From contig DQTF01000178.1 of NCBI GenBank assembly GCA_015662935.1, forward strand, positions 1 to 6,238: a stretch of 6,238 bases of DNA, read 5' to 3'. This document shows positions 5,942 through 6,238 of this stretch, one piece after another. Numbering within the stretch: the first letter of the stretch is position 1; every line of letters starts with the position of its first letter. The position numbers and the translations under genes are program-made. A model generated the notes under the pieces. The model was not told where the DNA came from, did no database searches, and saw only the letters and a program-made list of their open reading frames with translations. Source of the DNA: Crocinitomicaceae bacterium. Its GTDB lineage: Bacteria; Bacteroidota; Bacteroidia; Flavobacteriales_D; Crocinitomicaceae.

Positions 5942-5997
5942 AAAAATCGAAAAAAGTTAGCGAATCGAATGCTCGAACAGCGAGTTTACGAGCGCAT
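5942..5997 (-). terminator. Possible terminator after the YciO/Sua5-like gene
   Basis: On the minus strand, 8 bp after the YciO/Sua5-like stop, ATGCGCTCG (5997-5989) can pair with CGAGCAT (5975-5969) around a 13-base loop, with two unpaired bases in one arm. About ten bases later comes AACTTTTTTCGATTTTTC (5957-5942, with flanks). The stem is imperfect and the T-run is offset from it, so this is a weak candidate. An alternative 4-bp stem CTCG/CGAG (5972-5984) competes with it. Confidence 0.28.
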
Positions 5998-6004
5998 CAA
6001 ATTT

Positions 6005-6238
6005 CTAGTTCATTTCTCCAATTCCTTGTCTCACAATTTCAACTCCATCAATGCAATTCACAATTGTTGAAACTTCTAATAAGCCTTGTCCTCCGTCGAT
6101 GATTAAGTCAACTTCGCTGTCAAAACGTTCGTATATCACATATGGATCTATGAAATAATCTTTGATTTCATCTTCTGAATCATGTAAAGAGGTTGTTGCT
6201 ATTGGATTGCCTAATTCTTTTACAATCTCTAAGATAAT
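6005..6238 (-). CDS. YciO/Sua5/YrdC family protein, C-terminal part (5' partial)
   Basis: The last 77 residues and the TAG stop (6005-6007) are present; the start lies to the right of the window. The family is recognised from NPIATTSLHDSEDEIKDYF, then VDLIIDGGQGLLEVSTIVN, and the closing VEIVRQGIGEM, which correspond to the conserved C-terminal half of the YrdC fold. The spacing and the VDLIIDGG segment look more like the YciO branch than TsaC/Sua5. TsaC and Sua5 make threonylcarbamoyl-AMP from threonine, bicarbonate and ATP for the t6A modification of ANN-decoding tRNAs; the activity of YciO-type proteins is less settled. In the STIV motif the usual following Asp is Asn here. Full-length relatives have about 200 residues, so over half is missing. 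The amidotransferase gene lies 134 bp downstream on the same strand. Confidence 0.85.
   Translation of the reverse strand: MILEIVKELGNPIATTSLHDSEDEIKDYFIDPYVIYERFDSEVDLIIDGGQGLLEVSTIVNCIDGVEIVRQGIGEMN

Noticed and set aside
1..6238. Mobile element, CRISPR array, toxin-antitoxin or defence system
   Set aside because: No transposase, integrase, evenly spaced direct repeats, or recognisable toxin/antitoxin or nuclease motifs were found on either strand.

Overview
The window reads as ordinary chromosomal DNA from a low-GC Bacteroidota bacterium, most likely a flavobacterium-like lineage. The reasons are the A+T-rich intergenic spacers, start codons preceded by A/T-rich sequence without Shine-Dalgarno motifs, a fused SpmA-SpmB membrane protein in a non-sporulating context, a membrane-anchored FMN-binding glutamate-synthase-like protein, and a short lipoprotein with an LxxC-type lipobox. 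The taxonomic call is inference from gene content and style; no marker gene is present. I see no rRNA, tRNA, CRISPR array, insertion sequence or phage gene.

Layout. Plus strand, left: the C-terminal tail of a LuxR/NarL-type response regulator (1-160), followed 17 bp later by a lipoprotein gene (178-868) split between two reading frames at an A7 run. Minus strand, from 874 to the right end: an M23 peptidase with a C-terminal LysM domain (874-1716), a membrane-anchored FMN/Fe-S glutamate-synthase-domain protein (1815-3365), a small protein built of four exact-period 25-residue repeats (3532-4011), an SpmA-SpmB fusion membrane protein (4004-5236), a stand-alone class I glutamine amidotransferase (5307-5870) and the C-terminal part of a YciO/Sua5/YrdC protein (6005-6238, start beyond the window). 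No gene-free stretch exceeds 300 bases; the longest, 3366-3531, holds a terminator-like hairpin and very A+T-rich sequence.

How the genes relate. The response regulator and lipoprotein look co-directional and close enough to share a transcript. They converge on the M23 gene with 5 bp between stop codons. The repeat protein overlaps the SpmAB gene by 8 bp, so these two are probably translationally coupled and form the most suggestive functional pair here. A terminator-like structure after the repeat protein separates that unit from the FMN protein. The spacers on both sides of the amidotransferase gene contain degenerate 7-bp tandem repeats. I found no clear defence or mobile system. The features most worth pursuing are the 25-residue repeat protein coupled to SpmAB and the A7 frameshift in the lipoprotein gene.
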